Source: Bordetella pertussis 18323
GTDB lineage: Bacteria; Pseudomonadota; Gammaproteobacteria; Burkholderiales; Burkholderiaceae_B
Direction of reading: 5' to 3'
Assembly (NCBI RefSeq): GCF_000306945.1
Contig: NC_018518.1
Location: 2,728,001-2,792,000 of the forward strand
DNA: 64,000 nt
Of this stretch, positions 1 to 9,005 are shown piece by piece. The stretch's first letter is position 1, and every line of letters begins with the position of its first letter. The notes under the pieces were generated by a model, which was given only the letters and a program-made list of their open reading frames with translations, had not been told where the DNA came from and did no database searches. The position numbers and the translations under genes were made by a program.

Positions 1-681
1 GCGCTCGACAGCTACGTGCTGGCTCGCTATGGACAGACGCTGAGCCCGGCGCTGTGGCACCCGGCGCCCTTGCATGCGCGTCAACTGCGCGCCTTGTTGA
101 CGCGACGCGAGGCGCTGAGCAAGGATCTGTTGCGTGAGCTCAATCGCAAAGAGAAGAGCCAGTTCAGCCCCTCGGCGCCCTTGGTCGATGGTTCCATCGA
201 CAAGGCCATCGCGTTCTTGCGCGAACAGATCAAACAAATCGAGCGGGCGATCGATCAGCACATCGACAACCACCCCGACCTCAAGCAAGACTGCGAGCTG
301 CTGAACTCCATCCCCGCCATCGGGCCTCAGGCCGGCAACGCCATCCTGGCCGTCATGCACAATCGGCATATCGACTCCGCCCAGAGCCTGGCCGCCTATC
401 TCGGGGTGGTCCCTGTGCAGCGCCAATCCGGCAGCAGTCTGAACAGCTGCGCACGCCTGTCCAAAGCCGGCCCCTCCCAGGTGCGCGCCACGTTATACAT
501 GGCGGCCCTGGTTGGGACCCGCCACAACCCCCACATCCGCGCCCTTTACCAGCGCCTGCTCAAAGCAGGAAAAAGCAAAAAGGCCGCGCTGGGCGCGGCC
601 ATGAGAAAACTGGTGCATCTGTGCTTCGGGGTCCTCAAAAACCGCATCCCCTACCAGCCCAATTACGCCATGAACGGTTGA
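1..681 (+). CDS. IS110-family (IS1663) transposase, 5' truncated by window edge
   Basis: The reading frame is open from base 1 and encodes the last 226 residues of an IS110-type DEDD recombinase. It begins ALDSYVLARYGQT, which belongs to the end of the N-terminal RuvC-like DEDD domain. The C-terminal Transposase_20 domain follows, with the helix-hairpin-helix-like SIPAIGPQAGNAI and the serine-containing VPVQRQSGSS segment. The protein matches the corresponding part of the transposase at 9006-10031 throughout. It should catalyse recombination of the element using a serine nucleophile together with the DEDD acidic cluster, as in other IS110 enzymes. Nothing shows whether the missing N-terminus is intact. 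Confidence 0.93.
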   Translation, partial: ALDSYVLARYGQTLSPALWHPAPLHARQLRALLTRREALSKDLLRELNRKEKSQFSPSAPLVDGSIDKAIAFLREQIKQIERAIDQHIDNHPDLKQDCELLNSIPAIGPQAGNAILAVMHNRHIDSAQSLAAYLGVVPVQRQSGSSLNSCARLSKAGPSQVRATLYMAALVGTRHNPHIRALYQRLLKAGKSKKAALGAAMRKLVHLCFGVLKNRIPYQPNYAMNG

Positions 682-698
682 CTGCCAAGACGGTATCT
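1..698 (+). mobile_element. IS1663-type IS110-family element, right part (cut by window edge)
   Basis: Bases from position 1 match the complete copy further right from its position 9351 to its right end. The element ends with GACGGTATCT, where the last CT is the presumed core dinucleotide shared with the target. The sequence that follows, GTCCCCACGGGGACAGGCAC, is the right part of a palindromic repeat, so this copy sits in the same kind of target as the complete one. The left part lies outside the window. Confidence 0.93.
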
Positions 699-720
699 GT
701 CCCCACGGGGACAGGCACCC
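699..720. repeat. Right part of short palindromic repeat interrupted by IS1663
   Basis: GTCCCCACGGGGACAGGCAC follows the IS1663 right end directly. It is the right-hand portion of a GGTGCCTGTCCC...GGGACAGGCACC palindrome that occurs intact elsewhere in the window, for example at 10084 and 23809. The left portion should lie on the other side of the element, beyond the window. Confidence 0.75.
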
Positions 721-735
721 GACAGGCGCTGCCCT

Positions 736-1446
736 TCAGCCGCGCTTGCGCCAGCGCCAGGGCGCGCGCAGCGGCCAGGTGTAGCGTGGCGACAGCACGT
801 ACGGCTTGATGGCGTAGGCCGCCACCACGGCGATCAGGGCCGCGGCGCAGACATCCGACAGGTAGTGGTCGCGGTTGATGACCCGGCTGATCGCCACCAG
901 CGCGGCCAGCGCCAGCGCGGCGCCAGGATGCCCAGCACGGCCGCGACGGCGAACGCCGTCTGGGTATGGCTGGACGGGAACGAATTGAAGGGGTTGCCGG
1001 CAAACATGCGGCCCATGCCGTAGATGCCGTCGTCAAGCAGCACTTCGGGGCGCGCGCGCCACGACGTTCTTGAGCACCCAGGTCGCCAGCCCGCCGGCGG
1101 TAAGCGTGGCCAGCAGCAGCATGCCCGCACGCGCGATTTTCTCGCAGGTCCAGCCCCACGGCACGGCCCAGCCGCGCAGCATGCCTTGCAGGCCGAGGAT
1201 ATAGGCGGCCAGCCCCAGCGCCACGTAGGTGCCGCTGTCGCCCAGGTTGCCGATGTAGTCGAACACCGTATTGACCTGCGGCGACACGCTGCGGTTGATC
1301 CATAGCGTCAGCGGCCGGTCGAGCCAGGCGGCGCACCCCAGCAGCAGCAGCACGGGCACCAGGCAACGGTGCAACAGGCCGGCCAGCCCCTGGCCGGGCA
1401 GCCCGGGCTTGGGCGGGGGGAAAGCGGTGATCGGTTCTGCGGTCAT
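736..1446 (-). pseudogene. PAP2-family phosphatase, broken by two frameshifts
   Basis: The reading frame starts at the ATG at 1446 (MTAEPITAF) and encodes several hydrophobic segments. It continues to about 1060, where the run GCGCGCGCGCC shifts frame. The next frame carries RPEVLLDDGIYGMG and SFPSSHTQTAF, and a second shift near 915 leads to the frame with SRVINRDHYLSD that ends at the TGA at 736-738. Together these give the three PAP2 phosphatase signatures (KNVVARARP, PSSH, SRxxxxxHxxxD), each in a different frame or next to a break. An intact protein would be a membrane phosphatase of about 236 residues acting on lipid phosphates. The first break looks like loss of one CG from a dinucleotide run, the second like loss of one base. 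A sequencing error cannot be excluded, but two independent shifts in a pertussis-like genome fit gene decay. Confidence 0.8.
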
Positions 1447-1602
1447 GAGGGAATGGGATGAGGGCCGGATAGCCGCAACCCGGCGGCCAGCAATAGTACT
1501 TGCCAAATACGACACCGCCAAGACCGTCCGCGGGTGACAGGCTAAAATGGGCGGTTTCGTCCACTTACGCTCCCGGGATCTACACCCGTCACGGCGACCG
1601 CC

Positions 1603-3030
1603 ATGCAAGAAACCACTGTCAAACGCGACGGCGCCAGCCCGTCCGATGCCGGCACGCCGGCCACCGCCGCCCAGGGCCTGGGCAAATTGTATATCCGCAC
1701 CTTCGGCTGCCAGATGAACGAGTACGACTCGGACAAGATGGCCGACGTGCTGCGCGCCGACCAGGGCCTGGAGCTGACCGACAACCCCGAGGATGCCGAT
1801 GTCATCCTGTTCAACACCTGTTCCGTGCGCGAGAAGGCGCAGGAGAAGGTGTTCTCCGACCTGGGCCGGGTACAGCACCTCAAGAAGCAGAACCCCAACC
1901 TGGTGATCGGCGTGGGCGGCTGCGTGGCCAGCCAGGAAGGCGAGGCCATCGTCAAGCGCGCGCCCTATGTCGACGTGGTGTTCGGCCCGCAGACCCTGCA
2001 CCGGCTGCCCGACCTGATCAAGCGCCGCCGCGCCCAGGGCGTGTCGCAGGTCGACATCAGCTTCCCCGAGATCGAGAAGTTCGACGCCCTGCCCCCGCCG
2101 CGCGTCGACGGCGCCACCGCGTTCGTGTCCATCATGGAAGGCTGCAGCAAGTATTGCAGCTTCTGCGTGGTGCCCTACACGCGCGGCGAAGAAGTGTCGC
2201 GCCCCTTCGACGACGTCCTGCTCGAGGTCGCCGACCTGGCCGACCAGGGCGTCAAGGAAGTCACGCTGCTGGGCCAGAACGTCAACGCCTACCGCGGCGC
2301 CATGGGCGACAGCGGCGAAATCGCCGATTTCGCCATGCTGCTGGAATACGTGCACGAGATTCCCGGTATCGAACGGATCCGCTACACCACCTCGCATCCG
2401 AAGGAAATGACCCAGCGCATGGTCGACGCCTACGCACGGCTGCCCAAGCTGGTGTCGTTCCTGCACCTGCCGGTGCAGGCCGGCAGCGACCGGGTGCTGG
2501 CGGCCATGAAGCGCGGCTACACCGCGCTGGAGTTCAAGTCCGTGGTGCGCCGCCTGCGCGCTGCGCGCCCCAGCCTGACGCTGTCCTCGGACTTCATCGT
2601 TGGTTTCCCGGGCGAGACCGAGGAGGACTTCCAGAAGACCATGAAGCTGATCGAGGACGTCGGCTTCGACACCTCGTTCTCGTTCGTGTATTCGCGCCGG
2701 CCCGGCACGCCGGCCGCCGACCTGCACGATGACACGCCGCAGGACGTCAAGCTGCGCCGCCTGCAGCAGTTGCAGGCGCTCATCAACCAGCAGGCCGCGG
2801 CCATCGCCCAGGGCATGATCGGCACCCGCCAGCGCGTGCTGGTCGAAGGCCCTTCGCGGCGCGACCCCAACGAGCTGATGGGCCGTACCGAGAACAACCG
2901 TATCGTCAACTTTCCCGGCGTGCCGCGCCTGATCGGCCACATGGTCGACGTCGTCGTCACCCACGCCCACACCAACTCGCTGCGCGGCCGTGTCGCCGGC
3001 ATCGAACGCGACACATCCGGAGCCGAATGA
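1603..3030 (+). CDS. miaB: tRNA-2-methylthio-N6-dimethylallyladenosine synthase MiaB
   Basis: This radical-SAM methylthiotransferase adds a methylthio group to i6A37 of tRNAs that read UNN codons. The 475 residues show the N-terminal UPF0004 cluster domain ([17 protein letters not shown] near residue 28, later NTCSVRE and GCVASQ). The radical-SAM core has the CxxxCxxC motif in [17 protein letters not shown] near residue 180, and a C-terminal TRAM-like RNA-binding region follows. Length is typical of the family. The stop overlaps the start of the PhoH-like gene (ATGA at 3027), so miaB heads a compact operon with ybeZ, ybeY and corC, an arrangement common in proteobacteria. Confidence 0.97.
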   Translation: MQETTVKRDGASPSDAGTPATAAQGLGKLYIRTFGCQMNEYDSDKMADVLRADQGLELTDNPEDADVILFNTCSVREKAQEKVFSDLGRVQHLKKQNPNLVIGVGGCVASQEGEAIVKRAPYVDVVFGPQTLHRLPDLIKRRRAQGVSQVDISFPEIEKFDALPPPRVDGATAFVSIMEGCSKYCSFCVVPYTRGEEVSRPFDDVLLEVADLADQGVKEVTLLGQNVNAYRGAMGDSGEIADFAMLLEYVHEIPGIERIRYTTSHPKEMTQRMVDAYARLPKLVSFLHLPVQAGSDRVLAAMKRGYTALEFKSVVRRLRAARPSLTLSSDFIVGFPGETEEDFQKTMKLIEDVGFDTSFSFVYSRRPGTPAADLHDDTPQDVKLRRLQQLQALINQQAAAIAQGMIGTRQRVLVEGPSRRDPNELMGRTENNRIVNFPGVPRLIGHMVDVVVTHAHTNSLRGRVAGIERDTSGAE

Positions 3031-4049
3031 GCACTTCCCGCAGCCGCGCCCGCCGCACCATGCCCGCCATCGTCAATCTCGATGGCGACAACATCCACCT
3101 CGCCAACCTGTGCGGCCCGCTGGACGAGAACCTGCGCCAGCTCGCCGACGGCATGGGCGTGAAACTGGCGCGCCGCGGCAGCCGGGTCACGATAGAGGGC
3201 GAACAGGCCGAACTGGCCGGACGGGCCCTGCGGCGCTTTCACGAGCAGGCCACCCACCGCGCGCTGTCGGTCGACGACATCCAGCTCGGCCTGGTCGAGA
3301 TCGGCGTGGGCCGCCCGGTGGAGGTCCAGGCGGACCCGCGCGAACTGGACCAGACGCTGCCGCCGGTCGACGACGAGAGCGGCGGCGTGGTGCTGCGCAC
3401 GCGCCGCACCGACCTGCGCCCGCGCACGCCGCGCCAGCGCGACTACATGAACAACATCCTCAAGCACGACATCACGTTCGGCGTGGGGCCGGCCGGCACC
3501 GGCAAGACCTGGCTGGCGGTGGCCTGCGCCATCGACGCCATGGAACGCGACACGGTGCAGCGCCTGGTGCTGACCCGGCCGGCCGTCGAGGCCGGCGAGC
3601 GGCTGGGGTTCCTGCCGGGCGACCTGGCGCAGAAGGTCGACCCCTACCTGCGGCCGCTGTACGACGCGCTGTACGACCTGATGGGCTTCGAGCGCGTGCA
3701 GCGCCTGTTCGAGAAGCAGACCATCGAGATTGCCCCGCTGGCCTACATGCGCGGGCGCACCCTCAACCACGCCTTCGTGATCCTGGACGAGGCCCAGAAC
3801 ACCACGCCGGAGCAGATGAAGATGTTCCTGACCCGGATCGGTTTCGGCAGCAAGGCCGTCATTACCGGCGACCCCTCGCAGGTCGACCTGCCGCGCGGCC
3901 AGCAAAGCGGGCTGGCGCACGCCGTGCAGGTGCTCGAGGAAGTCCAGGGCATCGCCACGACCCGCTTCACCAACCGCGACGTGGTGCGCCATCCGCTGGT
4001 GGCGCGCATTGTCGACGCCTACGACCAGGCGGCCGCCAATGGCGACTGA
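3027..4049 (+). CDS. ybeZ: PhoH-like ATPase (YbeZ)
   Basis: This 340-residue protein has a PhoH-type P-loop ATPase domain. Walker A is [10 protein letters not shown] near residue 155 and Walker B is [14 protein letters not shown] near residue 250. The N-terminal part resembles the KH-like region of YbeZ proteins. YbeZ is linked to YbeY in rRNA and RNA metabolism, and its gene is almost always next to ybeY, as here. The start overlaps the miaB stop, and the end overlaps the likely ybeY start by 11 bases, so translation is probably coupled. Cytoplasmic. The exact biochemical role in Bordetella is not shown by the sequence. Confidence 0.93.
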   Translation: MSTSRSRARRTMPAIVNLDGDNIHLANLCGPLDENLRQLADGMGVKLARRGSRVTIEGEQAELAGRALRRFHEQATHRALSVDDIQLGLVEIGVGRPVEVQADPRELDQTLPPVDDESGGVVLRTRRTDLRPRTPRQRDYMNNILKHDITFGVGPAGTGKTWLAVACAIDAMERDTVQRLVLTRPAVEAGERLGFLPGDLAQKVDPYLRPLYDALYDLMGFERVQRLFEKQTIEIAPLAYMRGRTLNHAFVILDEAQNTTPEQMKMFLTRIGFGSKAVITGDPSQVDLPRGQQSGLAHAVQVLEEVQGIATTRFTNRDVVRHPLVARIVDAYDQAAANGD

Positions 4050-4512
4050 GCTGTCGCTGTCGGTGCAGTACGGCGTGGCCGACGCGCGGCTGCCGCGTTG
4101 GCGGCTGCGCCGCTGGGTCCAGTATGCGCTGGCCGGCGCCGCCGGCGACGGGCATGCCGGGCTGGCCGGCGTCGAACTCGGCCTGCGCCTGGTGGGGCTG
4201 GCCGAGGGCCGGCGCCTGAACCGCGAATTCCGTGGCCGCGACTACGCCACCAACGTGCTCACGTTCGAATACGGCACCGGCCCCGACGGGGTGGCGCGCG
4301 GCGACATCGTCGTGTGCGTGCCGGTGCTGGCGCGCGAGGCGCGCGAACAGCGCAAGACGCTGCTCGACCATGCCGCCCACCTGACGGTGCACGGCACCCT
4401 GCATGCGCTGGGCTACGACCACATCAAGGCCGGCGAAGCGCGGCGCATGGAGGCCCTGGAGACCGCCGTGCTGGCGCGCATGGGAATCGCCGACCCCTAT
4501 CTGGCCGCCTGA
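4039..4512 (+). CDS. ybeY: Endoribonuclease YbeY (rRNA maturation factor)
   Basis: YbeY is a metal-dependent endoribonuclease needed for 16S rRNA 3' maturation and ribosome quality control. The diagnostic zinc motif is present as HLTVHGTLHALGYDH, giving the three histidines of the H-x3-H-x5-H pattern. The N-terminal RxLNREFRGRDYATNVLTF segment is also typical. I chose the ATG at 4039 ([10 protein letters not shown]), which gives 157 residues, the usual size. It lies inside the end of ybeZ, consistent with translational coupling. The frame extends further upstream, but that part shows no family similarity. Confidence 0.95.
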   Translation: MATELSLSVQYGVADARLPRWRLRRWVQYALAGAAGDGHAGLAGVELGLRLVGLAEGRRLNREFRGRDYATNVLTFEYGTGPDGVARGDIVVCVPVLAREAREQRKTLLDHAAHLTVHGTLHALGYDHIKAGEARRMEALETAVLARMGIADPYLAA

Positions 4513-4652
4513 CGGCGCCGCGCAGATTGGCGCCAATGCGCCCCAAATCGGGGAACAATGGCCGCTGTTGTATGCAAAATCGGAGCGCTGCGTAACAACT
4601 TGCGCCAAATATTCGGTTATGCTGAATCTTTACCAACTTGTCCGCCTGGACG

Positions 4653-5540
4653 ATGTCCGACCCTTACCCTGCTACCGAGGCGCACGCTCAGCGCGCCGCC
4701 AAATCCCCTCCCAAATCCCTGCTGGACCGCCTGCTTTCCCTGGTGCGGCGCGAGCCTGAAGACCGCGAAGGCATCAAGGCCATCCTCGAAGCCGCGCACG
4801 AGCGCGAGCTGCTCGACGCAGAGTCCTACGCCATGATCAAGGGCGCGCTGGCCGTGTCCGAGCGCACCGTCGCCGACATCATGGTGCCGCGCTCGCGCAT
4901 GGATCTGCTCGATATCTCCCAGCCGCTGCCGCAGTTGCTCGCCACCATCATCGAGACCGCGCACTCGCGCTTTCCGGTCTACGAAGACGACCGCGACAAC
5001 ATCATCGGCATCCTGCTCGCCAAGGACCTGCTGCGCTACATGCTCGAGCCGGCGCTGGATATCCGCTCGCTGGTCCGGCCGGCCGTGTTCATCCCCGAGG
5101 TCAAGCGCCTGAACGTGCTGCTGCGCGAGTTCCGCGCCAGCCGCAACCACCTGGCGATCGTCATCGACGAGCATGGCGGCATTTCCGGCCTGGTCACCAT
5201 GGAAGACGTGCTGGAACAGATCGTCGGCGACATCGAGGACGAATTCGACGAGGACGAGGAAGAATCGATCTTCCCCGAAGGCGAGAACCAATGGCGCCTG
5301 ACTGCCTCGACGGACATCAGCCATTTCAACGCCACCTTCGCCACCGACCTGCCCGACGACGAGTACGACAGCGTGGGCGGCTGGCTGGGCGGCCAGCTGG
5401 GGCGCATTCCGCGCCGCGGCGACAGCGCCGACCACGACGGCCTGCATATCGAAGTGGTGCGCGCCGACGCGCGGCGCGCCCTGTGGCTGCGCGTGCGCCG
5501 CAACGCGGGCGCACAGCCTCCGGCGAGCGCCGCTGAATGA
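4653..5540 (+). CDS. corC: CorC/YbeX-type CBS-domain transporter-associated protein
   Basis: The 295-residue protein has a short N-terminal region ([19 protein letters not shown]), a pair of CBS domains (about residues 60-190, including [19 protein letters not shown] and [21 protein letters not shown]), an acidic linker and a C-terminal CorC_HlyC domain. CorC proteins are associated with magnesium and cobalt efflux, and YbeX has been tied to ribosome metabolism along with its neighbours ybeY and ybeZ. There are no membrane segments. I preferred the ATG at 4653 over the in-frame TTG 15 bases upstream. The stop overlaps the lnt start (ATGA at 5537), which places both genes in one operon. Confidence 0.93.
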   Translation: MSDPYPATEAHAQRAAKSPPKSLLDRLLSLVRREPEDREGIKAILEAAHERELLDAESYAMIKGALAVSERTVADIMVPRSRMDLLDISQPLPQLLATIIETAHSRFPVYEDDRDNIIGILLAKDLLRYMLEPALDIRSLVRPAVFIPEVKRLNVLLREFRASRNHLAIVIDEHGGISGLVTMEDVLEQIVGDIEDEFDEDEEESIFPEGENQWRLTASTDISHFNATFATDLPDDEYDSVGGWLGGQLGRIPRRGDSADHDGLHIEVVRADARRALWLRVRRNAGAQPPASAAE

Positions 5541-7180
5541 GCCCGGCCGGCAAGGGGCCAGCCTGGCGCCAACCCGCCATCCTGGCCGCCGCGGGCGCCG
5601 CGCACGCACTGAGCTTCGCCCCCGATCCCCTGCCCGCCTGGTCGCTGGCGCCGGTGCAGGTCATCGCGCTGGCGGTGGCCGCGCATGCCAGCTTGCAGGC
5701 GCCTTCGGCGCGGCGGGCGCTGGCGCGCGGCTGGCTGTTCGCCATGTTCAGCTTCAGCCTGGGCCTGTACTGGATGTACGTCAGCATGCACGACTACGGC
5801 GGACTGGCCGCGCCGCTGGCGGCCGCGGGCGTGCTGGCACTGTCGGCGTTCCTGGCGCTGTTTCCGGGCCTGGCCTGCGCCGCCGCGCGCTGGCTGTGCC
5901 CGCCCCATTGGGACGCCAGCCCGCCGGCGCGCGCGCGCCGCACGCTCTACACGGCCGCCACCTGGGCCGCCTGCTGGGCCGCGCTCGAATGGCTGCGCGC
6001 CGTGGTGCTGACCGGCTTCCCGTGGCTGAACATCGGCTACGCGCACGTCGACAGCCCGCTGGCCGGCTGGGCGCCGCTGCTGGGCGTGCACGGCATGGCG
6101 CTGCTGGCCGCCTTCGCGGCCGCCGCGCTGGCCGGCCTGTGGCAATCGGCCTCGGGACGCATCGACAGCCGCCAGGCGCTGGCCGCCGGGGTGGCGCTGC
6201 TGCTGGCGGGCGCCGGCTGGCTGCTCGGCCAGTTCAGCTGGTCGCGGCCCGAAGGCAAGCCGCTGCACCTGCGCCTGGTGCAGGGCAACGTCGAGCAGTC
6301 GCAGAAGTTCGATCCGGCGCTGCTGGAAACCGGGCTGCGGCGGCACCTCGAACTGGCCTCGCTGCCGCCGCGCCCCGGCGAACCCAAGCCCGATCTGATC
6401 ATCCTGCCCGAAACCGTCCTGCCCGTTTTCCAGGACCAGTTGCCCGCCAGCGTCTGGGACGCCTGGATCGAGGTGGCGCGGCGCGCCGACACCCGCATCG
6501 CCATGGGCGTGCCGCTGCACATGCAGCCCGACGGCGCCACGGGACACCGCTACACCAACAGCGTGATCGGTTTCGACGCCAGCACGCCCGTCGAACAATT
6601 GCGCACCGGCACCACCGCCATGCGCTACGACAAGCAGCACCTGGTGCCCTGGGGCGAATACGTACCGCCGGGATTCCGCTGGTTCGTCGACATGCTGGAC
6701 ATCCCGCTGGGCGACTTCGACCGCGGCGCCGCGCGCCAGCCCAGTTTCGACATCGCGGGCCAGCGCATCGCCTTCAACATCTGCTACGAAGACCTGTTCG
6801 GCCCCGAACTGCTGCCGGCGCTGCAGGATGGCCCCGACGGCCGCCCTGGCGCCACCATCATGGCCAATGTCAGCAACCTCGGCTGGTTCGGCAACACCTG
6901 GGCGCTGCGCCAGCACCTGCAGATCGGCCGGCTGCGCACCATGGAAACGGCGCGCCCCATGGTGGCCGCCACCAACACCGGCATCACCGCCGCCATCGAT
7001 GCGCGCGGACGCGTTGCCGCCGCCTTGCCGGCCGACCGCGCCGGCGTGCTGCCGGTCGCCGTACAGGGCATGACCGGCCTGACGCCGTACGCCCGCTTCG
7101 GCGACAAGCCCGCGCTGGCGCTGATCGGCCTGCTGCTGATCGCCGCGGCGGCGCGCGGCCGCCGGCCGCGCCAGCCCTAG
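5537..7180 (+). CDS. lnt: Apolipoprotein N-acyltransferase Lnt
   Basis: Lnt transfers the third acyl chain to the N-terminal cysteine of outer-membrane lipoproteins in the inner membrane. The 547 residues start with about six to eight hydrophobic segments, followed by a periplasmic nitrilase-like domain. The expected catalytic triad is visible: glutamate in [11 protein letters not shown], lysine in [18 protein letters not shown] and cysteine in [10 protein letters not shown]. Length is slightly above the E. coli enzyme. It is the last gene of the miaB-ybeZ-ybeY-corC-lnt operon. Its TAG stop interlocks with the stop of the convergent aldo/keto reductase, with stop codons offset by one base. 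Confidence 0.97.
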   Translation: MSPAGKGPAWRQPAILAAAGAAHALSFAPDPLPAWSLAPVQVIALAVAAHASLQAPSARRALARGWLFAMFSFSLGLYWMYVSMHDYGGLAAPLAAAGVLALSAFLALFPGLACAAARWLCPPHWDASPPARARRTLYTAATWAACWAALEWLRAVVLTGFPWLNIGYAHVDSPLAGWAPLLGVHGMALLAAFAAAALAGLWQSASGRIDSRQALAAGVALLLAGAGWLLGQFSWSRPEGKPLHLRLVQGNVEQSQKFDPALLETGLRRHLELASLPPRPGEPKPDLIILPETVLPVFQDQLPASVWDAWIEVARRADTRIAMGVPLHMQPDGATGHRYTNSVIGFDASTPVEQLRTGTTAMRYDKQHLVPWGEYVPPGFRWFVDMLDIPLGDFDRGAARQPSFDIAGQRIAFNICYEDLFGPELLPALQDGPDGRPGATIMANVSNLGWFGNTWALRQHLQIGRLRTMETARPMVAATNTGITAAIDARGRVAAALPADRAGVLPVAVQGMTGLTPYARFGDKPALALIGLLLIAAAARGRRPRQP

Positions 7181-8226
7181 GGCCGGGCCGTCAGCGCAAG
7201 CGCCGCCTCGTCGGGCGGCGGCAGCAAGGGCCCGCCGCCCACGCCGGTGCGCGCCAGCGCATCGGCAATCTGGCGCATGTCATCGGAATCCAGCTCCAGC
7301 GTCGCCGCGCCCAGCCAGCCATCGACCTGCTCGGCGCTGCGTGCGCCCGCAATGGCGCCGGTGACACCGGGCCAGGCCAGCGCCCAGGCGACGGCAATCG
7401 CGCCCACGCTGGCGCCGTGGTGCTGCGCGATCGGCTTGAGCGCATCGGCAAACTCGAGATTGGCCGCCAGCCGCGGCGCCATGAACTCGGCGTTGCGGGC
7501 GCGCCAGTCGCCTTCCGGCAAGGCCGCGGCGCGCTCGGCGCTGAAGGCGCCCGACAGCAGGCCCGACTGCATGGGGCTGTAGACGATGACGCCGGTGTCG
7601 TGGCTTGCGCACCAGGGCAGCAGGTCCGCGGCGCTTTCGCGGCGGATGGCCGAGAACGGCGGTTGCAGCGTTTCGACGTGGCCCAGCTGCTCGGCCGCCT
7701 GCACCTGCGCCAGATTGTGGTTGGACAGGCCGACGTGGCGCACCTTGCCGGCCTGGCGCAGGTCGAGCAGCGCTTGCCAATACACTTCGAGGGGCGTGCC
7801 GTCGCCGGCCGGCCAGTGCATCTGGTACAGATCGATGGCTTCGACGCCGAGCCTGCGCAACGACGCCTCGACCTCGCGCCGCAGGCTGTCCGGGGCGCCG
7901 ATACGGCGCGGCTTGGCCATGGGGTCGGCGGGCGAGCCCACCAGGCCGCCCTTGGTGAAGACATAGGGCCGCTCCGAAGGCGGCATGCCGGCCAGCGCGC
8001 GGCCCACCAGGCTTTCGGAATGGCCCAGCCCGTAGACGGCCGCGGTGTCGATCCAGTTGATGCCGCGGTTCACCGCGTGGCGGATGGCGCGGATGGACTC
8101 GCCGTCGTCCTGCGCTCCCCAGCCCACGGACCAGCCCGGCCCGCCTATCGCCCAGGCGCCGAAACCCACGCGCGTGATCCGCATATCGGTGGCGCCCAGC
8201 CTCTGGGTGGGAAACGAAGTGCTCAT
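7177..8226 (-). CDS. Aldo/keto reductase family oxidoreductase
   Basis: This 349-residue protein is a TIM-barrel aldo/keto reductase, NAD(P)H-dependent, acting on an unknown carbonyl substrate. The catalytic tetrad is recognisable: aspartate and tyrosine in [13 protein letters not shown], lysine in VFTKGG and histidine in YQMHWP. The start at 8226 ([11 protein letters not shown]) has an AGGAG nine bases upstream. A longer frame begins 27 bases earlier but lacks such a site. It stands alone and convergent to lnt. Substrate and pathway cannot be told from context. Confidence 0.92.
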   Translation of the reverse strand: MSTSFPTQRLGATDMRITRVGFGAWAIGGPGWSVGWGAQDDGESIRAIRHAVNRGINWIDTAAVYGLGHSESLVGRALAGMPPSERPYVFTKGGLVGSPADPMAKPRRIGAPDSLRREVEASLRRLGVEAIDLYQMHWPAGDGTPLEVYWQALLDLRQAGKVRHVGLSNHNLAQVQAAEQLGHVETLQPPFSAIRRESAADLLPWCASHDTGVIVYSPMQSGLLSGAFSAERAAALPEGDWRARNAEFMAPRLAANLEFADALKPIAQHHGASVGAIAVAWALAWPGVTGAIAGARSAEQVDGWLGAATLELDSDDMRQIADALARTGVGGGPLLPPPDEAALALTARP

Positions 8227-8355
8227 GATGGCGTGCTCCTGCGTGATAGGCATGCGCCCGCGGCCGGGCTGCGCAAAGATTAGGACAGGTCGGCGCCGTA
8301 CTCAAACCGGGGGGCAGGCGCAAGGCTGGGCCACACCGATTTATTTCCCCCTGAC

Positions 8356-8384
8356 TTGCACGCCACAAAAAACTCGTGCATAAT
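8356..8384 (+). promoter_or_regulatory. Probable sigma70 promoter of the tRNA cluster
   Basis: TTGCAC (8356-8361) and CATAAT (8379-8384) are separated by 17 bases and lie about 100 bases before the first tRNA, in an AT-richer stretch. No other good promoter is seen before the cluster. Confidence 0.6.
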
Positions 8385-8484
8385 CTCGTTTCTTCGCCAA
8401 CGGCACTAAACAAACCGGCAACGAAAATCGAAATTTCAGCAGAAATGCGGTTGAGTTACCAGCTTGATTAGGATGTTTTACACC

Positions 8485-8560
<76 letters not shown>

Positions 8561-8591
8561 GTCCAAGGCGAAGTAAAGTAGTACCAGTCCT

Positions 8592-8667
8592 GTCCCCTTC
8601 GTCTAGAGGCCTAGGACATCACCCTTTCACGGTGAGTACAGGGGTTCGAATCCCCTAGGGGACGCCA
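8592..8667 (+). tRNA. tRNA-Glu (TTC)
   Basis: A 76-base cloverleaf. The acceptor stem GTCCCCT pairs with AGGGGAC. The anticodon loop CTTTCAC gives anticodon TTC. The T arm is GGGGTTCGAATCCCC and CCA is encoded. It lies 31 bases after tRNA-Ala. Confidence 0.97.
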
Positions 8668-8702
8668 GTTCATCTGGCATGGTGTAGAAGTTACGCCGCT
8701 GC

Positions 8703-8779
8703 GGAGCGGTAGTTCAGTTGGTTAGAATACCGGCCTGTCACGCCGGGGGTCGCGGGTTCGAGCCCCGTCCGCTCCGCCA
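8703..8779 (+). tRNA. tRNA-Asp (GTC)
   Basis: A 77-base cloverleaf. The acceptor stem GGAGCGG pairs with CCGCTCC. The anticodon stem CCGGC/GCCGG has loop CTGTCAC and anticodon GTC. The T arm is GCGGGTTCGAGCCCCG and CCA is encoded. It is the last tRNA of the cluster. Confidence 0.97.
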
Positions 8780-8790
8780 AAAAATTCCGA

Positions 8791-8822
8791 AAAGCCAGTT
8801 GCGTAAGCAACTGGCTTTTTTT
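8791..8822 (+). terminator. Rho-independent terminator of the tRNA cluster
   Basis: AAGCCAGTTGC-GTAA-GCAACTGGCTT forms a perfect hairpin followed by a T run. It lies 11 bases after tRNA-Asp and ends just before the palindromic repeat into which IS1663 inserted. Confidence 0.92.
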
Positions 8823-8844
8823 CTTCCCGGGTGCCTTGTATCTT

Positions 8845-9003
8845 TCCTCCGGTGGTGATTAGCTATCACCACCGCGCGCCGATGACCGCGAGTTGGTGCC
8901 CAAAGCGAGGACTTTGTGGGACAGATAGCGGCTCGGCAGCGCACTGCTGGGCCGGCGAGACACTGGACGGTATCGTAGGGCGAGGACCCTGTATGTACAA
9001 GGC
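8845..9003 (+). ncRNA. Predicted IS110 bridge RNA (target- and donor-binding loops)
   Basis: A perfect 5' hairpin (8851-8873, arms GGTGGTGAT and ATCACCACC) precedes two guide loops with the same apical sequence CGAGGA. In loop 1, GGTGCC (8895-8900), stem CAAAG/CTTTG and GGGACAG (8918-8924) equal the left target plus the core C, and the complement of core CT plus the right target. In loop 2, GACGGTATC (8966-8974), stem AGGG/CCCT and TACAAG (8996-9001) equal the element right end plus the core C, and the complement of core CT plus the element left end. The order target loop then donor loop, upstream of the transposase, matches known IS110 bridge RNAs. RNA ends are not determined by the sequence. 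Confidence 0.8.
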
Positions 9004-9005
9004 AA

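Noticed and set aside
1033..2970. Long leftward frame (645 residues) overlapping miaB
   Set aside because: Apart from its last 138 codons, which are the start of the PAP2 pseudogene, it is antisense to miaB and has the skewed composition of a shadow frame in GC-rich DNA.
5036..6916. Long leftward frame across corC and lnt
   Set aside because: It is antisense to two clear genes, rich in Arg/Gly/Gln/Ala, and without any domain.
8227..8253. Longer N-terminus for the aldo/keto reductase (start 8253)
   Set aside because: The inner ATG at 8226 has AGGAG at good spacing, and the extra nine residues have no similarity to the family.
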